NCBI RefSeq assembly: GCF_030272615.1
Contig: NC_081406.1
Location: 260,575,386-260,639,385, forward strand
Source of the DNA: Cryptomeria japonica
Lineage: Eukaryota > Streptophyta > Pinopsida > Cupressales > Cupressaceae
Direction of reading: 5' to 3'
DNA: 64,000 bases
The notes under the pieces are model-generated. The model did no database searches. It worked only from the letters and a program-made list of their open reading frames with translations, and had not been told where the DNA came from. Shown one piece after another: positions 60,228-64,000 of this stretch (the stretch's first letter is position 1; each line of letters begins with the position of its first letter). The position numbers and the translations under genes were made by a program.

Positions 60228-61301
60228 CTCATCTCTGTCTTCTGCAATTGGGTGAGGCTGAGGATCCGTGGGATGTCCTGAAGGGGGCTATAACTGGTAA
60301 AACAACATTAATACATGTTAATAACATATATGTCAAATAACACATAATAACTAAAAATGAATAGACTAAAAAACTAAAGCATACCGGAGCCTCAGATGGA
60401 TGTGTTGTGGTCATAGGAGGCAAAGTCTCAGATGAATCAGTTACGACCATTTCCTATATCCATGGTAAGTGATCCAAAAGGAGTTAACTAGAGGGTTTCA
60501 ACTCCATTGTGCACTTAGTGAAAAGGAGTTGATCTAAGACAAACATACCTTTTCCCTTGGTCGTGTTGGATCCCATAATATACGTGTAGGACTTCTAGTG
60601 AAAAAGAATGGTAGAATAACAATAGGAAGTTTGGAAGGGGCCTGTAATAGTTTAAAGACAATTATACAAGTTAATAACCCAAAGTTGTTGACAAACTAGA
60701 TAAAACAAATATTTTTAACATATGTAGAACAAATGCACACCGAAGCCTCGTATAGTTCTCATGTAACCTTAGGAGGCCTAGTCGAAGCTGATGCAACTAT
60801 TACCATTTCCTGTATGAAAAATGATAACATATGATATAGACATAAAAGGATTTTGTTATTTCAAACAAGCAAGAATGCAATCCAAAGTTGAATATGAAGA
60901 TATCACCTCTTCCCTCTACTAAACCTCATCAACATCAAGTACATTCATTAATTTCGTAAACCCCATATATTTTTGTATATAGAAAAAAAATTAAGTGCAT
61001 TTATCAATATCTACATATACATGTTTAATCATAATACATTTCAACAAATGAATTTAAATTGTACTGGATTACCTTTTGTCATTTGGGTGTCCGAGAGGAT
61101 ATCTTTTTCTGCCTTGGAGTGCTAGAGGATGGCTTTCTCACACGAGATTTCCTCAAGGCAAGTGGGGTAAACTAATAGAAAAAAATTAACATAAGGGAAA
61201 AGAGCATGTATTTAATATATCACTTAAGTCAAAAATATATAAATCTTGGCCAAATTCGATGGCCGCAAGCGTGATATCATCAAGTTGGGACATCTTAGCC
61301 A
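60228..61301 (-). pseudogene. spliced minus-strand gene remnant, small phase-0 exons
   Basis: Reading leftward, exons with lengths divisible by three: 61171-61073 (basic, LRKSRVRKPSSSTPRQKK), about 60954-60907, 60809-60741, 60641-60549, 60453-60385, 60293-60228, and possibly 61301-61245 upstream with a damaged donor. Donors read AG|GT or CG|GT. Acceptors read CAG or TAG except one damaged. Exons 60809-60741 and 60453-60385 are both 69 bases and encode related peptides (EMVIVASAS... and EMVVTDSSE...), so an exon was duplicated. Stops in the 61171, 60954, 60809 and 60293 exons mostly fit Arg or Gln codons after C-to-T change. The protein would be Pro/Ser/Thr-rich with a basic segment. Family unknown. 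It may be a second gene of the nearby DNA transposon or a host gene cut by the LTR at 61340. Confidence 0.5.
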
Positions 61302-63195
61302 CTGATAAGCACTATAAAACACCAATTAATGATACATATTATAGTACCCCTTCTCGATCAGACTTTTTAGACTCATGTTTGACTTCTGTTGACTGTTCAA
61401 TGGATACATTATTGTTATATTTTATAAAGACTTTATGCGATGCTATTACATGCTTTAACTTGATATGTAGTGTATGCTTTCATGCAGTATTTCATTACTT
61501 ATGTTAAATGTGATTCTTATGGATTACTGACATGGACTGACACATTTACTTTATATGTGCGATGTGCTATTTACATGTTTCATGTTTGCAAGTGTATGGG
61601 ATGCGAGGGGATGATTTTCCCTCACTCACTTCGGTGAGACAGGGAATGTCATGATTCTCCTTCATCAGTGAGCGTGTTGTGTCTGTTTATATATGTTATA
61701 TGCATGTGTGGTTCTTTGATGCAGGACATTGCAGGTACAAGTACCAGGTAGGTACGGGGTATCCACTCCACTTGGTTTCATAGGTCTGAGCGTGCCTTAT
61801 TGTCTGATGGGAGTGGAGGAGATACTTGTTAGATCCTAGATTGACCCGCAGTTACACTCATGTGAGTGTTGTCAGTCGGTCGTCTTTTCTGTTTGACCAG
61901 TATGCAAGTCATAGTACTTCGGTTTTTCTCTTTGTGAGTCGTCGTATGGTCTTCTCTCATTTTGTGTGCTTCCAGTTATTTGAAAATATTTAAATTGAGT
62001 AAATTGTGTAATTTGGTGTTGGCATATTTAATTTAACTAATATGCCTAGAGTTTATTGGTTAAATTAAATTAATGGAGTTGTTAAATTAAATGGTTAAAT
62101 TGCATGTTATATTGTGAAAATAGTTGTATTAAATTATTTGAAAAAGAAATTAGTGAAATGCTATGCTATTTGAATTTCAGTGCTATGTTGAGTTAAATTC
62201 ATTTGGAGAAAAGAAAAATAAATAAAAAGCATTTCCATTTACCTTTTGGTAGCTTTTAGATTTTATTTTTGTTTAAAAAAGAATTGTTTCATGAAAAAGG
62301 AAAATTATATTTAATTACTTTTTAAATATCTTATTCCTATTGGTGGAGGAAACTTTTAACCTAAAAAGTTTAGGTTGAAAATATTTTTCCATATATTCCT
62401 ATGAGTTCACGGGAAGAAAGAGGGAGGCATTTTTTAAAACAAAAATTTGGAAATCATTTGGAAGGAGAAAGCTGGATTTTGGAATTGGTATGCAGGATTG
62501 AAGCTCATCCACTATTTTCTTCTTGGATTGCTTTGCAAGTTGGGTAGATTTCTTTCTTGTATTGCAATAAAAATTTGAATATTTTCAGTTTCTTCCCTGT
62601 GTGTTGATTAAAATTTGTTAAATCTTATTGGAGTTTCTTCTTGGAAGTTTGATTTGGAAATAGAATTGTTTTCTATTGAATTTAATTAAATCCCAAATCA
62701 ATATGTGTATGTTGAAAAGAAATTGTCCAATATCTTGTTGGCTGTGTGCTTCCAAGTTCTTTGGAAAATTTAGTTTTTTGACTATTTCCTCTATTTGTGT
62801 TGTAAGGAATAGATTTTGTTTTCTGTATGATTGCAAGTTTCTATTTGTCCAAAGATTTGGGGGTTATGCTAGCAAAATCTTGTTAATTTGCCTCTTTGCA
62901 TGATGCAAGGATTCTTCCTGTGTGTGAAGAAAACAAAAAAATGAATCAAATCCCCTCTTATTCCTTACAATTCTTTTGAATTTTGCCCAAGATCTTTATA
63001 ATTGGGTCTTTTATGCTTTATTGGTTTACCAGAATCCCTTATTGAAAAAAATATCATTGCAAAATTAAAATTTGCTATTCATTGTTATTCTTTTTTACCA
63101 GTGATGGGTGCAGTAAATGAATGGTTTAATTTTTTATTAATTTTTTTTTTTTAAATAATAAATTGAACCCCACATGGCAAGGTAATCCCACCACG

Positions 63196-63360
63196 TGGGA
63201 TGGTAGCTGCTGCTACCATAAGGTAGCAACACTACCGTGAGGCCGGTAGTGACTGCTACCAGTTGGTAGCAGCACTATTGGTGGGTAGTGCCTGCTACCA
63301 GTAGGTAGTGTCTGCAACCGGTTGGTAGCAGCACTACTGGTAGGTAGTCCTTGCCACCAT
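63196..63360 (+). repeat. GGTAGCAGCACTACC-type palindromic repeat block
   Basis: Eight to ten short units around GGTAGTGCCTGCTACCAGT, the counterpart of 31148-31440 on the other strand, about 1.85 kb from the LTR start. Confidence 0.75.
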
Positions 63361-63471
63361 GTTTTACCTTTTCTCCCTCATCGTGGTGGTTAATAAAGAT
63401 TGTTCATTGTTTAATAACAACAGGTGATTAAATTATGTTTTTCCTTTTTCAATATTACTTGTTTTATTAAT

Positions 63472-63474
<3 letters not shown>

Positions 63475-63507
<33 letters not shown>
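63475..63507. repeat. (TA)n microsatellite in the LTR
   Basis: About 16 TA dinucleotides downstream of the palindromic block. A similar TA run follows the GC module in the LTR at 13685-13705. Confidence 0.9.
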
Positions 63508-63511
<4 letters not shown>

Positions 63512-64000
63512 TTATTTCTTTTAATCAAGGCATTATTTTATATGGTTAATTTAGTAAATTAGATTTATTCTGAAAATATATTAAATATTTTAGTATAATT
63601 CATATGTTATATCTTTGATATGGATTTTTTATTATTTGGATTAGTGTATTGGAAATAAAATTGAATGACGTCTTATGATGATGTATTAAATGTGGGGTGT
63701 TTTATTAAATTTCAATTGATGAGTTTGCAAGTGTTTATGATGTTGGTGTTCTCAAAGATTGTCTGAGTTCAGACTTAGTGAATTTAGCATTTCTTGCAAG
63801 GGATTTATTTTGTTGCAATTTCTTGTCTATGTTCAGTCATCTTGTTGTGGCATATTATTGTACCTCTTGATCAGGTGATGTGTTATGACCTCGTTGTCTT
63901 AACCATTTTGTGCTTATTCCTTATGGTTAACCAAGTGTTAGTAAGTCTTTGTTTTGGTCACCTATATTTCTATAGTGGTGTTATGGCTGTGTGTTTCGCC

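Larger units (their letters stand above)
61340..64000 (+). repeat. gypsy-type long LTR, truncated by the window end
   Basis: Starts TATAGTACCCCTTCTCGATCAG, a one-base variant of the TGTAGTACCCC terminus of the solo LTR ending at 33167. Similarity to that LTR in reverse complement is clear at 61600-61870 and 63196-63360. No purine tract precedes it, so it is a 5' LTR or a solo LTR, not a 3' LTR. The ORF at 62676-62903 looks accidental. Confidence 0.8.

Overview
This window reads as nuclear DNA from a large-genome land plant. It has one intron-containing TIR-NBS-LRR resistance-type gene, and almost everything else is nested, decayed transposable elements. Very long LTRs, Sirevirus-like copia elements, an L1-type LINE and a TNL with a post-LRR domain fit a gymnosperm (conifer) best; the organism is an inference, not something the sequence states.

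Layout. 1-4390 is the 3' part of a plus-strand Ty1/copia (Sirevirus-like) element with a broken pol gene and a 3' LTR. It lies in the 5' LTR of a Ty3/gypsy-type element whose remaining 5' LTR tail ends at 5042. That element has a tRNA-iMet primer site at 5045, a non-coding interior to 11863, and a roughly 4-kb 3' LTR from 11864 to 22580. Two younger elements sit inside it. One is a coding-free LTR element (7285-10316; two 1062-bp LTRs, about 2% different, TSD TATAC). The other is an L1-type LINE (about 13812-20462) in the 3' LTR, with ORF1, ORF2 and an apparent third ORF. Next comes an older LINE remnant (22586-23905, resuming 33505-33780), split by a minus-strand copia-type element (23906-33498). 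That element carries gag-like zinc knuckles and a non-pol ORF, and its right LTR is split in turn by a 3.75-kb gypsy solo LTR (29417-33167, TSD CTACT).

33781-38356 is AT-rich with faint gene remnants. 38357-39105 is a three-copy direct repeat with five W-box cores immediately upstream of the TNL gene (39244-44419). The TNL has open exons, canonical splice sites and all main NB-ARC motifs, and is the only gene here that looks intact.

The right third holds a degenerate LTR with a primer site (46752-47334), and a CT-rich microsatellite tract flanked by copies of a palindrome (50290-51800). It also holds a broken, spliced DDE-type transposase-like gene (52177-56318) interrupted by a minus-strand copia LTR, a 52-bp tandem repeat, and a satellite of seven units of about 350 bp (56950-59372). 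After these come a minus-strand gene remnant of small phase-0 exons (60228-61301) and the start of another gypsy-type LTR (61340 to the window end).

The dead coding regions decay mostly by Gln/Trp/Arg-to-stop transitions, as expected from deamination of methylated cytosine in silenced repeats. The candidates for undescribed biology are the LINE's third ORF, the non-pol ORF of the minus-strand copia element, the spliced minus-strand gene with a duplicated exon, and the possibly composite DNA transposon of the right third.
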